64,000 bases of DNA from Australimonas brisbanensis (GTDB taxonomy: Bacteria; Chloroflexota; Dehalococcoidia; Lucifugimonadales; Australimonadaceae), in NCBI GenBank assembly GCA_038147155.1, contig JAYQTA010000005.1, positions 62,001 to 126,000 of the forward strand, written 5' to 3'. This document shows, piece after piece, positions 31,036-38,928 of the stretch. Numbering within the stretch: position 1 is the first letter of the stretch; the number at the start of each line of letters is the position of its first letter. The position numbers and the translations under genes are program-made. The notes below the pieces were generated by a model, which saw only the letters and a program-made list of their open reading frames with translations, had not been told where the DNA came from and searched no databases.

Positions 31036-31242
31036 TCAGCCCTGGCGCGTGCGCGAGACCCAGAAGGCCAACACGCCCCCCACCGCAAGCACACCGGCGG
31101 CGATGAGCACGCCCAGCAGTGCGCTGCTCGCGCCCCCCTCCCCCTCCTGGCCCAGGGGTGCGGCCAGAGCGGGCAACGCCGTCAGCAGACAGGCACACGC
31201 CGCCAAGGAGATGGCGAGCAGCGTGTTGCGGGGCAGGCGCAT
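31036..31242 (-). CDS. 68-aa signal-peptide / single-helix membrane protein
   Basis: A very small gene starting two bases after the ftsZ2 stop. The protein has a hydrophobic leader (LLAISLAACACLLTALPALA, ending in a plausible signal-peptidase site), a short acidic stretch (GQEGEGG), a membrane helix (about 41-61) and the basic end WVSRTRQG. The tail would face the cytoplasm, where it could meet FtsZ. I recognise no family. Tight spacing to ftsZ2 makes it part of the same operon. Confidence 0.65.
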   Translation of the reverse strand: MRLPRNTLLAISLAACACLLTALPALAAPLGQEGEGGASSALLGVLIAAGVLAVGGVLAFWVSRTRQG

Positions 31243-31244
31243 GC

Positions 31245-32876
31245 CTAGCGCCGATCCTTGCGGCGGCCGAAGCCGAAGCGACGCAGGAAGCCGGGCAGCT
31301 CCACCACCGGCTCGGAGGGCCCTTCGTCCGCATCCGCAGCGGGCAGCGGCTCGTTGATGGACTGACTCACCATCTGCTCCAGCGTCTGCTCGAAGACCTC
31401 CTCGCCCGCCTGCAGGCCCGTGGCCACCACGGTGATGCGGACCTCGTCCTCCATCCGCTCGTCGGTGACCATGCCGAAGATGATGTTGGCCTCCGGGTCC
31501 ACCTGGCGGGAGATGAAGTTGGCCGCCTTGTGCACCTCGGAGAGGGTCATGTCGTGCCCGCCGGTGATGTTCAGCAGCACCCGCGTGGCGCCCTCGACGG
31601 GCGCGTCCAGCAGGGGGCTGGCCAGAGCCACCTTGGCGGCCTCCACGGCACGGTTCTCGCCCCGTGCGGTGCCGATGGCCATCCACGCCGGGCCCGCACC
31701 CTTCATCACCGTGCGCACGTCGGCGAAGTCGAGGTTGATCTCACCGGGCACCGTCACCAGGTCGGTGATGGACTGCACGCCCTGGCGCAGCACGTCGTCC
31801 GCCAGGCGGAAGGCGTTCTCCGCAGTCATCTCCACGTCGGAGATGTAGGAGAGCCGGTCGTTGGGGATGATGATGAGAGTGTCCACGTGCTCGCGCATGC
31901 GCAGGATGCCCTCCTCCGCCTGCCGTGCCCGCCGGCGCCCCTCGAAGTTGAAGGGCTTGGTGACCGCGGCGATGGTCAGCGCGCCGCAGGCCTGGGCAAC
32001 CTCGGCGATCACGGGCGCCGCGCCCGTGCCGGTGCCGCCGCCCATGCCGCAGGCGATGAACACCATGTCCGTCCCTGCCAGCAACTCCTGCAGATCCTCA
32101 CGGGACTCCTCGGCGGCCTCACGACCGATCTCCGGGTTGCCGCCGACGCCCAACCCACGGGTGAGCCGGTCGCCGATGCGCAGCTTAACCGGCACGTCGA
32201 TGTGCAGCAGGTGCTGGGCGTCGGTGTTGACCGCCACGTACTCGATGCCGGTCAGGCGCTGGCGGTACATGCGGGCGACCGCGTTGGAACCGCCTCCACC
32301 CACGCCGATGACCTTGATGCGCACCTGACCGATGGGCTGTTCGTACTGCTGCTGGGCCACAGGAGCCTCCCGCCGGGGGGCCGGCGCCGGATGGACCGGC
32401 TGCTCGACCAGGATCTTGTCTTCTTTCGGTTCTGACACAACTGGCACATCTGGCACGCGCAAGGTCTCAGCGGGCGCCGCAGGATGCTCCGGCTCGGCCG
32501 GCGGGCGCGCCGCCTCCACCGGGGCAGGCTCCGGTGCCGACGCCGGGGCCGGTGCTGCGGCGACGGAGGCCAGGGACTCGCGCCCCTCCAGCACTCGCAT
32601 CAGCCGCACCCAGATGGCGGAGGACACTTCGGATGGCTTGAGCAGGCCCTGCTCCAGCAGCAGCAGGCGCTCCAAGGGCAACCCCAGCGCGGTGGACAGC
32701 TCGCCCATGCTGTGTCCGGAGCGGTAGCGCAGGTGGCGCAGGTAGGCGCCGAAACGGCGCATCTCCTCCGGCACCTCACCCTTCTGCGTCGCCCAGCGCT
32801 CCGCTGCGTCGGAGGCGAAGCGCACCCATGCGCCGCGTCCGATGTGCATCCCATGACCCTCGTTGCGCTCGCTCAT
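31245..32876 (-). CDS. FtsZ with N-terminal helix-turn-helix extension (second FtsZ)
   Basis: This 543-aa protein has a complete FtsZ core from about residue 186: IKVIGVGGGGSNAVARMY, the tubulin signature GMGGGTGTGAAPVI (277-290), GEINLDFADV, and at the end LPGFLRRFGFGRRKDRR, a conserved FtsZ C-terminal peptide plus basic tail. In front lies about 185 extra residues. Residues 43-98 (FGAYLRHLRYRSGHSMGELS, then TALGLPLERLLLLEQG) match the XRE/HTH_3 pattern, followed by an Ala/Pro/Glu linker (about 105-180). FtsZ normally begins within about 15 residues of the GTPase core, so this is an unusual fusion. Its ATG overlaps the stop of the sigma-like gene. Confidence 0.93.
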   Translation of the reverse strand: MSERNEGHGMHIGRGAWVRFASDAAERWATQKGEVPEEMRRFGAYLRHLRYRSGHSMGELSTALGLPLERLLLLEQGLLKPSEVSSAIWVRLMRVLEGRESLASVAAAPAPASAPEPAPVEAARPPAEPEHPAAPAETLRVPDVPVVSEPKEDKILVEQPVHPAPAPRREAPVAQQQYEQPIGQVRIKVIGVGGGGSNAVARMYRQRLTGIEYVAVNTDAQHLLHIDVPVKLRIGDRLTRGLGVGGNPEIGREAAEESREDLQELLAGTDMVFIACGMGGGTGTGAAPVIAEVAQACGALTIAAVTKPFNFEGRRRARQAEEGILRMREHVDTLIIIPNDRLSYISDVEMTAENAFRLADDVLRQGVQSITDLVTVPGEINLDFADVRTVMKGAGPAWMAIGTARGENRAVEAAKVALASPLLDAPVEGATRVLLNITGGHDMTLSEVHKAANFISRQVDPEANIIFGMVTDERMEDEVRITVVATGLQAGEEVFEQTLEQMVSQSINEPLPAADADEGPSEPVVELPGFLRRFGFGRRKDRR

Positions 32877-33550
32877 GCGCCCTCTCCCGTAGAGAGGCTG
32901 GCGACCAGTGAACTCACCTCGCGCCGGTCGAGCCCCGCCTGTTCGCAGAAGAGCTGGAACCGGTCACGGGCACGGTTCAGGCGCATGGTGATGGCGCGCT
33001 CGTTGGGCGCGTCCAGCATCACCGCCATCTCCTCTGGGGTGCGGTTCAGCAGAAAACGCACCCGCAGGGCGAAGGCATCGCGCGGGAATTGCTGCTCGAA
33101 CTTGCTCCACAGCTCCGGCTGCGCATCGAACACCGAGACTGCCGGGACCACGGGCTCTTCTGCCGCAGGGGCCGGGGGTGGCCCGAGCCGCTCGGCCTCG
33201 GCCTCCGCCTGCTGGGCGTCGGCCCACGAACGCTGGAAGGACTCCTCGGTGCTCTTGGCGAACCAGGAGACGATGGACTGGCGCCCGCGCTGGGCGGGGA
33301 CCGCCACCAGCAGCTGCACCAGCGCATCGGCCGCGGCGTCGTCGCGGAAACGCTCCGGCACCTCGCTCACGCCCCACTCGTCGGGTTCGTCGTACACGCG
33401 CCCCGCCAGCTCCGCCGCCAGGTTGCGCGCCTCCCGCAGGTTGGCGTCGGACAGGCCGAAGGCGGACGAGGCGTCCGTGAGGTCGCGGAACACCACCTGG
33501 AGGCGCTTGACCAGCTCCTCAGGGGAACTAAAGTTGGGGTTGGAAACCAT
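32873..33550 (-). CDS. Hypothetical protein with sigma region 4-like C-terminus
   Basis: A 225-aa cytoplasmic protein. The C-terminal about 60 residues (RDAFALRVRFLLNRTPEEMA, then VMLDAPNERAITMRLNRARDRF) follow the sigma-70 region 4 pattern of a two-helix DNA-binding unit ending in R-L-x-R-A-R. The N-terminal half is helical and acidic (VKRLQVVFRDLTDASSAFGL), with a Pro/Ala linker in the middle; a sigma region 2 is not obvious. It would therefore be a DNA-binding or anti-sigma-like protein rather than a full sigma factor. Its stop overlaps the ftsZ2 start (ATGA), so the two are translationally coupled. ATG 33550 has GAAGGTG upstream. Confidence 0.7.
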   Translation of the reverse strand: MVSNPNFSSPEELVKRLQVVFRDLTDASSAFGLSDANLREARNLAAELAGRVYDEPDEWGVSEVPERFRDDAAADALVQLLVAVPAQRGRQSIVSWFAKSTEESFQRSWADAQQAEAEAERLGPPPAPAAEEPVVPAVSVFDAQPELWSKFEQQFPRDAFALRVRFLLNRTPEEMAVMLDAPNERAITMRLNRARDRFQLFCEQAGLDRREVSSLVASLSTGEGA

Positions 33551-33578
33551 GGGTGCACACCTTCACGCGAACGAGCAG

Positions 33579-33584
33579 ATTCTA
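33579..33584 (-). promoter_or_regulatory. -10 box of the sigma-like/ftsZ2 operon
   Basis: TAGAAT preceded by TGG (extended -10 form TGGTAGAAT) lies about 30 bases ahead of the ATG. The -35 is weak (TTCTGG, 16 bases upstream). Confidence 0.55.
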
Positions 33585-33722
33585 CCAGAAATCCAGCACG
33601 CCAGAAGTGCTCTGGCCTCCGCCGAAAGACCGGTTTACGGCCAGCCTCGGGCGCTTGGCCCGCCCGTGAGCCGGTGTGCTAGCATGGGCGCGCTCAGCGG
33701 ACCGTCTGGATAAGGGCGTGTG

Positions 33723-35285
33723 ATGACCACCCAGAAGAAGACCACCGAGCGACTGGAGGAACTCCAGCGCCGTAAGCAGGAAACCCTCTCCTCCGGCGGC
33801 ACCGCACGGGTGGAGCAGCAGCATGCTAAAGGCAAGCTGACCGCGCGCGAGCGCATCGCGCTGCTGATGGACCCCGGCACCTTCGAGGAGGTGGACTCCT
33901 TCGTCACCCACCGCTCCCTCTCCTTCGGGACGGGTGACAAGAAGTTCCCCGGCGACTCGGTGGTGACCGGCTACGGCAAGATCAACGGCCGCACCGCCTA
34001 CGTCTACTCCCAGGACTTCACCGTCTTCGGCGGCTCCCTCTCCGAGGTGACCGCAGAGAAGATCTGCAAGGTCATGGACATGGCCATGCGCAACGGTGCC
34101 CCGGTGATCGGCATCGCCGACTCGGGTGGCGCGCGCATCCAGGAGGGCGTGGTCTCCCTCTCTGGTTACGGGGATATCTTCATGCGCAACACGCTGGCCT
34201 CGGGCGTGGTGCCGCAGATCTCCGCGATCCTCGGCCCCTCAGCGGGTGGGGCGGTCTACTCCCCGGCCATCACCGACTTCACCCTGATGGTGCGCGGTAT
34301 CTCGCAGATGTTCATCACCGGCCCTGAGGTGGTCAAGTCCGTCACCGGCGAGAGCCTCACCCATGAGGAGCTGGGCGGGGCGGACACCCACGCCTCCCTC
34401 TCCGGCGTCTCCCACTTCACCCTCGATTCGGAGGAGGAGTGCATGGAGACAATCCGCCACCTGCTCTCCTACCTGCCGCTGAACAACCTGGACGACCCGC
34501 CCCTGGGCGACCAGGACGACGACCCCCACCGGCTGGAACCCGCCCTCCGCGATGTGGTGCCGGACGACTCCAACCGCGCCTACGACATGCTGAACGTCAT
34601 CGAGCGCGTGCTGGACCACGGCGAGTTCCTCAACGTGCAGCGCGACTTCGCCCCCAACGTACTGGTGGGCTTCGGGCGCATGCACGGGCGGCCCGTGGGC
34701 ATCGTGGCCCAGCAGCCGGCATACCTTGCCGGGGTCATCGACATCCACGCCTCGGTGAAGGCCGCGCGCTTCGTGCGCTTCTGCGATGCCTTCAACATCC
34801 CCATCATCACCTTCGTGGACGTGCCGGGGTACATGCCCGGCAAGGACCAGGAGCACCGGGGCATCATCCGCCACGGCGCCAAGCTCCTCTACGCCTACGC
34901 CGAGGCCACGGTGCCGAAGATCACCGTGGTCACCCGCAAGGCCTACGGCGGGGCCTACGTGGTCATGGGCTCCAAGCACCTGCGCTCGGACATCAACCTG
35001 GCCTGGCCCACGGCAGAGATCGCCGTCATGGGACCGGACGCAGCGGTGAACATCATCCATCGCCGGCGCCTGGCCGAGGCGGAGAAGCCCGAGGAGCTGC
35101 GCGCTGAGCTCATCGCTCAGTACCGCGAGTCCTTCGCCAACCCCTACCAGGCGGCGGAGCGCGGATTCATCGACGATGTAATCGACCCCGCCGAGACGCG
35201 GGTGAGGATCATCCGCGCGCTGGACGCGCTCCAGAACAAGCGCGATACCCTCCCGCCCAAGAAGCACGGGAACATCCCCCTCTAG
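33723..35285 (+). CDS. Acyl-CoA carboxylase carboxyltransferase subunit (PccB/MmdA type)
   Basis: This 520-aa carboxyltransferase transfers CO2 from biotin to acetyl- or propionyl-CoA (or the reverse in methylmalonyl-CoA decarboxylase). It begins with TERLEELQRRKQETLSSGG, has KGKLTARERIALLMDPGTF, the acyl-CoA site DSGGARIQEGV and LGPSAGGAVYSPA. The biotin-site half has FVDVPGYMPGKDQEHRGIIRHG and KAYGGAYVVMGSKHL. I use ATG 33723; GTG 33720 directly ahead is the alternative. No biotin carboxylase or biotin carrier gene is nearby. A -10 box TAGCAT is at 33680-33685. Confidence 0.92.
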   Translation: MTTQKKTTERLEELQRRKQETLSSGGTARVEQQHAKGKLTARERIALLMDPGTFEEVDSFVTHRSLSFGTGDKKFPGDSVVTGYGKINGRTAYVYSQDFTVFGGSLSEVTAEKICKVMDMAMRNGAPVIGIADSGGARIQEGVVSLSGYGDIFMRNTLASGVVPQISAILGPSAGGAVYSPAITDFTLMVRGISQMFITGPEVVKSVTGESLTHEELGGADTHASLSGVSHFTLDSEEECMETIRHLLSYLPLNNLDDPPLGDQDDDPHRLEPALRDVVPDDSNRAYDMLNVIERVLDHGEFLNVQRDFAPNVLVGFGRMHGRPVGIVAQQPAYLAGVIDIHASVKAARFVRFCDAFNIPIITFVDVPGYMPGKDQEHRGIIRHGAKLLYAYAEATVPKITVVTRKAYGGAYVVMGSKHLRSDINLAWPTAEIAVMGPDAAVNIIHRRRLAEAEKPEELRAELIAQYRESFANPYQAAERGFIDDVIDPAETRVRIIRALDALQNKRDTLPPKKHGNIPL

Positions 35286-35302
35286 GGACAGGAGCGGCGC
35301 TG

Positions 35303-35482
35303 GTGCGTTTCCGGGTAATCCACGAGGTGCTCTTCACCGTTGAGGTCGAGGCGGCCTCCGAGTCCGAGGCCGCCGATATCGCGGAGGCGCAGGACTACGC
35401 CGACTGGCCCCGCTCCACGGTGGTGCGTGAGCAGGTGGTGCCCCTCTTGGAGGAGCCCCGCAACCCCTCGCCCAGCATCTAG
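35303..35482 (+). CDS. Hypothetical 59-aa protein following the carboxyltransferase
   Basis: A short acidic protein (starts MRFRVIHEVLFTVEVEAAS; ends LLEEPRNPSPSI) with a likely beta-alpha-beta shape. GTG 35303 has ACAGGAG ahead at proper distance, 17 bases after the carboxyltransferase stop, so they are probably one operon. It could be a small regulatory or assembly subunit (small epsilon-like subunits accompany some actinobacterial carboxylases), but this is only an analogy. Confidence 0.6.
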   Translation: MRFRVIHEVLFTVEVEAASESEAADIAEAQDYADWPRSTVVREQVVPLLEEPRNPSPSI

Positions 35483-35489
35483 GCACGAG

Positions 35490-35518
35490 TTGCCGGGCCC
35501 CTGTCCCCCACCTATAAT
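35490..35518 (+). promoter_or_regulatory. Promoter with perfect TATAAT
   Basis: TTGCCG (35490-35495) and TATAAT (35513-35518) are exactly 17 bases apart. Transcription would begin near 35525, giving a leader of about 177 bases before ATG 35702. Confidence 0.75.
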
Positions 35519-35701
35519 GCCCGCGCCGCGCACGCGTGGGTGTCCCTCACGTGATGCACCCCCTGGCACCTGCTGGCGCCTGCGCCAGGAGGGGAGCGGC
35601 CCAAGCCCCGCGACACGGCGGCAGAACCACCAGGCGGCCCGATGGACGGGCCCCGGCTCCACGGTGCAACGCACCGGAGCCCATGGAGAGGGAAACAGCA
35701 C
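35519..35701 (+). promoter_or_regulatory. Structured 5' leader of the 35702 gene
   Basis: Several stems can form. The best is GGCTC-CA-CGGTGC-AAC-GCACCG-GAGCC (35655-35681), four bases before the ribosome site GGAGAGGGA. Further upstream CCCCTGGC can pair with GCCAGG plus GGGG. I could not match it to a known riboswitch class. Confidence 0.35.
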
Positions 35702-37072
35702 ATGCTCGATCTGATGAAAGTCGCACGAACGGAGGCCGACGGGGGTGACCTGCTCGGCTTGTTCTCCAGCCTCTACCAGCCCACGGACGTGCGGCCGGTG
35801 GGCTACCCCGACGCCATCGTCTGGCAGGGCGGCAACTTCGAGGGGAACATGAACCCCATCGCCCACTCCCTCACCGACGCCTTCGCCCTGCTGGGCACGG
35901 TGATGGCGGTGGACGTGCTGGGCCTGCCCTTCTACGCGGTGCCCATGTGGTCTCAGCTGCGGCACGACCGCAAGCTGGAGCCCCTGAGCTGGTTCGGCAA
36001 CATGCCGGTGACCTCCATCAAGTGGTCCACTGCCGGTGACGCCTACGTCAACGACGGCAAGGGCGGCAAGGTGGTGGTGATGGGCAAGTCCGGCAACGCG
36101 CCGCTGCGCACGCAGGCCGGCGTGTACTGCAACGTGCGCCCCTACGGCGTGACCACGGTGGTGCGCTGCATGCCGTGCCTGCCCTACTCGCAGAACCAGA
36201 AGGCGTTCACGGTGGACGCCCAGAGCGGCATCGTCCACTCGGAGATGAACACCCCCGGCGTGCAGATGGCCTACTCCTGCCGCCTGTTCTTAAAGATGGT
36301 CCACGAGACCACCAAGTTCGGCCGCGTGGCCATGAAGCCCACCCAGGCGCAGGAGGACGGCATCAACGCCGGCTTGCTCTCCTGGCTGCTCAAGGACACC
36401 CAGTTCACCATCGGCCGCAAGTACGCGGTGGACGCCTACGACGAGCACAAGGCGAATATCGACAAGATCATCGCCCTGCTCCCCGCCGACTTCAAGGACG
36501 GCATGGACCAGTGGAGCGGGCAGATCGAGCAGCACATCTCCGACACCAACTACGGTCTGCTGGTGTGGGACCTGATCGAGAAGCGGGACAACATCGTCTT
36601 GGCCACGGACCTGGACGGCGACCGTCTCACCGACCTGCTGGCCGACATCTCCGACCCGCTGCGCCGCTTCGGCCAGATGGTCATCGACCACGTGGGCGCC
36701 ACGGCCAAGATGGACACCTCGATGTGGAACGCCATGGGCTACACCACGGGCAACGGTCGCGACATGACCTCGGTAATGTACCGCATGTCCGGCCCCCCGA
36801 TCCACGAGCAGACCCTCGGCTCGGCCGACGCCATGCTGCTGCGGCTCCTGGACGGTGACGAGTCCTGGGCGGCACCAAGAGCCCCTACGACCTCGCGCAT
36901 CCACTTCGTGCTGATCCGCGACGCGTACCTGGACGCCAACCCCGGCAACGCGCAGCTGAAGAAGTGGCTGGACGACGCGCTGGCCACCTGACAAGGTCTA
37001 CCCGGCAAGCGCCCGGGCTTCCTGGAGGGCTACAAGGCCCTCAAGGACGCCATCAAGCCCTGGGGCGCCTAG
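35702..37072 (+). CDS. Unknown cytoplasmic protein, C-terminal region frame-disrupted
   Basis: The uninterrupted frame runs from ATG 35702 (GGAGAGGGA upstream) to a TGA at 36989-36991 (429 codons). Near 36868-36905 the frame briefly slips: GTKSPYDLA appears in another frame, and VLIRDAYLDANPGN resumes. After the TGA, PGFLEGYKALKDAIKPWGA continues to a TAG at 37072. The original protein was probably about 455 aa. No signal or membrane helix is seen. A Cys pair CMPCLP lies near residue 159, and aromatic-rich motifs such as GNFEGNMNPIAHSLTDAFAL are visible. I do not recognise the family. It lies next to malate dehydrogenase. The breaks look like sequence errors. Confidence 0.6.
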
Positions 37073-37157
37073 TCCAGGACACTTCGGCATACACACGAGC
37101 AAGCGGGAGGGCCGCATCAACGGGCGCGGTCCCACCGGACAAGGAGCAGCACAGCAG

Positions 37158-38086
37158 ATGCGTAAGAAGGTAACGGTCGTCGGAGCAGGCAACGTCGGCG
37201 CCACCACGGCGCAGCGGCTCTTCGAGCGCGGCTACATGGACGTGGTGCTGGTGGACGTGGTGGAGGACATGCCCCAGGGCAAGGCCCTGGACATCGCCGA
37301 GTCGGGCCCGGTGCTGGGGGTGGACGCGTCCATCATCGGCTCCAACGGCTACGAAGCCTCGGCGGACTCCGACCTGGTGGTCATCACCGCGGGCATCGCC
37401 CGCAAGCCCGGCATGAGCCGGGATGACCTGCTGCTGACCAACATGAAGATCATGGGCTCGGTGGTGGAACAGGTTGCCAAGTTCTCCCCCAACGCCACGC
37501 TGGTGGTGGTCTCCAACCCGCTGGACGCCATGGTGCAGCACGCCTACAAGGTCTCCGGCTTCCCCAAGAACCGCGTGGTGGGCATGGCCGGCGTGCTGGA
37601 CACGGCCCGCTTCCGCACGTTCCTCGCGCAGGAGTTGAACGTGTCCGTCAAGGACGTGCAGGCCTACGTGCTGGGCGGCCACGGCGACCAGATGGTGCCC
37701 CTCACCCACCACACCACCATCGGTGGCGTGTCCATCGCCGAGTTGCTGTCCACCGAGGCGCTGGAGCGCATCATCAAGCGCACCCAGGGCGGCGGCGGCG
37801 AAATCGTGGCGCTGCTCAAGACCGGTTCCGCCTTCTACGCCCCCTCCGCCGCCGTGGCGGAGATGGTGGACGCGATCCTGTTGGACCAGAAGCGCCAGCT
37901 CCCGTGCGCTGCCCTCCTGGAGGGCGAGTACGGCATCAAGGGCCTGTACATGGGCGTCCCCGTGATCCTGGGCGCCGGTGGCGTGGAGAAAGTCATCGAA
38001 CTCAAGCTCACCAAGGACGAGCAGGCGCTGATGAAACAAGCGCCGACGGCGTCCAGGAGCTCATCGACGTGATGGCCAAGGCCTAG
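37158..38086 (+). CDS. mdh: Malate dehydrogenase (LDH-like type), frameshifted near the end
   Basis: NAD-dependent malate dehydrogenase of the citric acid cycle. Visible are VVGAGNVGATTAQ (6-18), the Asp at the end of strand 2 (VVLVDVVEDMPQG), the active-site region RKPGMSRDDLL, VVSNPLDAM, RVVGMAGVLDTARFR and the catalytic His in LGGHGDQMVPL. Up to about residue 293 the frame is intact. At 38033-38042 one base is missing, so the literal frame ends at 38072. The true end SADGVQELIDVMAKA lies in the next frame and stops at 38086. A sequencing error is more likely than a real mutation. GGAGCAGCACAGCAG precedes ATG 37158. Confidence 0.93.
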
Positions 38087-38118
38087 GGCCGCCATCCGCA
38101 CCAAGTTCCACTGGGAAG

Positions 38119-38142
38119 GGCCGCCCATCGGGCGGTCTCTTC
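38119..38142 (+). terminator. Terminator after mdh
   Basis: GGCCGCCC-ATC-GGGCGGTC (one G-T pair) followed by TCTTCC, 33 bases after the mdh stop. Confidence 0.6.
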
Positions 38143-38178
38143 CGTTATCCTGCACCGAAACTCTCCTGCGAGGACGCC

Positions 38179-38790
38179 GTGAGCTCCGACCGCATCATCC
38201 ATCTGAACCTGTTGACCCCGACGAGCCCCTGGCGCTCACCGACGTGGTCATCGCCCTGTACCTGGAAGACCTGCCGATCCACGGCGAGGACCTCCACGAG
38301 GACGACGAGGACCACGAGGGCATGACCATGAAGGGCATGGGCACAACGGCCATGGCCAGGCCCATGCCCACGAGCACGAGGACGATGAGGACGAGGCGGA
38401 GCCCTCTCTCTGAACTGGGCCCGCTGTCCGAGGCGGTGGTGGGCGCCTTCGCGTGGCTCCGCCATGGGGCTGGAGTATCCGGAGCGCGTCGCCACCCTGT
38501 TGGAGCAGACTCACCCGGCCAGGTGGACGCAATCGTCGAGGAGTGCCGGGCGCCCTCACTGAGCTGGTGCAGGGCACGGTGACCAGCGGTGAGGCGCTGA
38601 GGCTGAGGACTTCGTGGAGGACCTGCTGGAGACGCTGGCGGAGGAGGAGCACGCAGAGGCTGACGACGCGCAGAACGCCCTCTCCATGGCCTTCGAGTAC
38701 GGACTCATCCTGGCGCATGTGCACCGCAACGCCGCCATCTCCGTCCGCAACGCCTTCAACCGTGAGCAGCCGCCGCATCGGAAGCGACAC
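38179..38790 (+). pseudogene. His-rich acidic hypothetical gene with multiple frame breaks
   Basis: From GTG 38179 protein-like segments alternate between frames. They read SSDRIIHLNL, then DEPLALTDVVIALYLEDLPI, a His-rich run (HDHEGHGHNGHG, then QAHAHEHEDDEDEAE), and LSELGPLSEAVVGAFAW. Next come LEYPERVATLLEQTHPA, VDAIVEECR, ALTELVQGTVTSG and finally EDFVEDLLETLAEEEHAEAD, then NALSMAFEYGLILAHVHRNA. At least five indels are needed to join them. A -10 box TATCCT lies at 38146-38151. The His/Asp/Glu run suggests metal binding. It may be an intact gene spoiled by poor sequence rather than a true pseudogene. Confidence 0.5.
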
Positions 38791-38905
38791 GGGGGGGGCC
38801 GCCGCCCGGGGGGGAAGAGGGGGAGCCCCCCCCGGGGCGCGGCCCCCCCCCCCCCCGCCACCCCCCCCCCCCGCGCCGGCCCCGGGCGCGCGCCGGCGCC
38901 CCCTC
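38791..38905. other. Homopolymer-rich, low-quality-looking segment
   Basis: The segment has runs of 8 G (38791-38798), 7 G, 8 C, 14 C (38843-38856) and 12 C (38861-38872) in barely 100 bases, with no coding potential. This pattern fits read-end or gap-closing artefacts better than natural DNA. It directly follows the frame-broken gene. Confidence 0.7.
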
Positions 38906-38928
38906 CGTTCGTCCGTGAAGAGTGCGTG

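Noticed and set aside
35519..35701. SAM, cobalamin or other known riboswitch in the leader
   Set aside because: Stems are present, but I could not find the conserved cores of any known class by eye.
38791..38905. G/C runs as possible G-quadruplexes or a regulatory element
   Set aside because: The run lengths (up to 14 C), position beside several frame breaks and lack of any repeat logic fit sequence artefact better.
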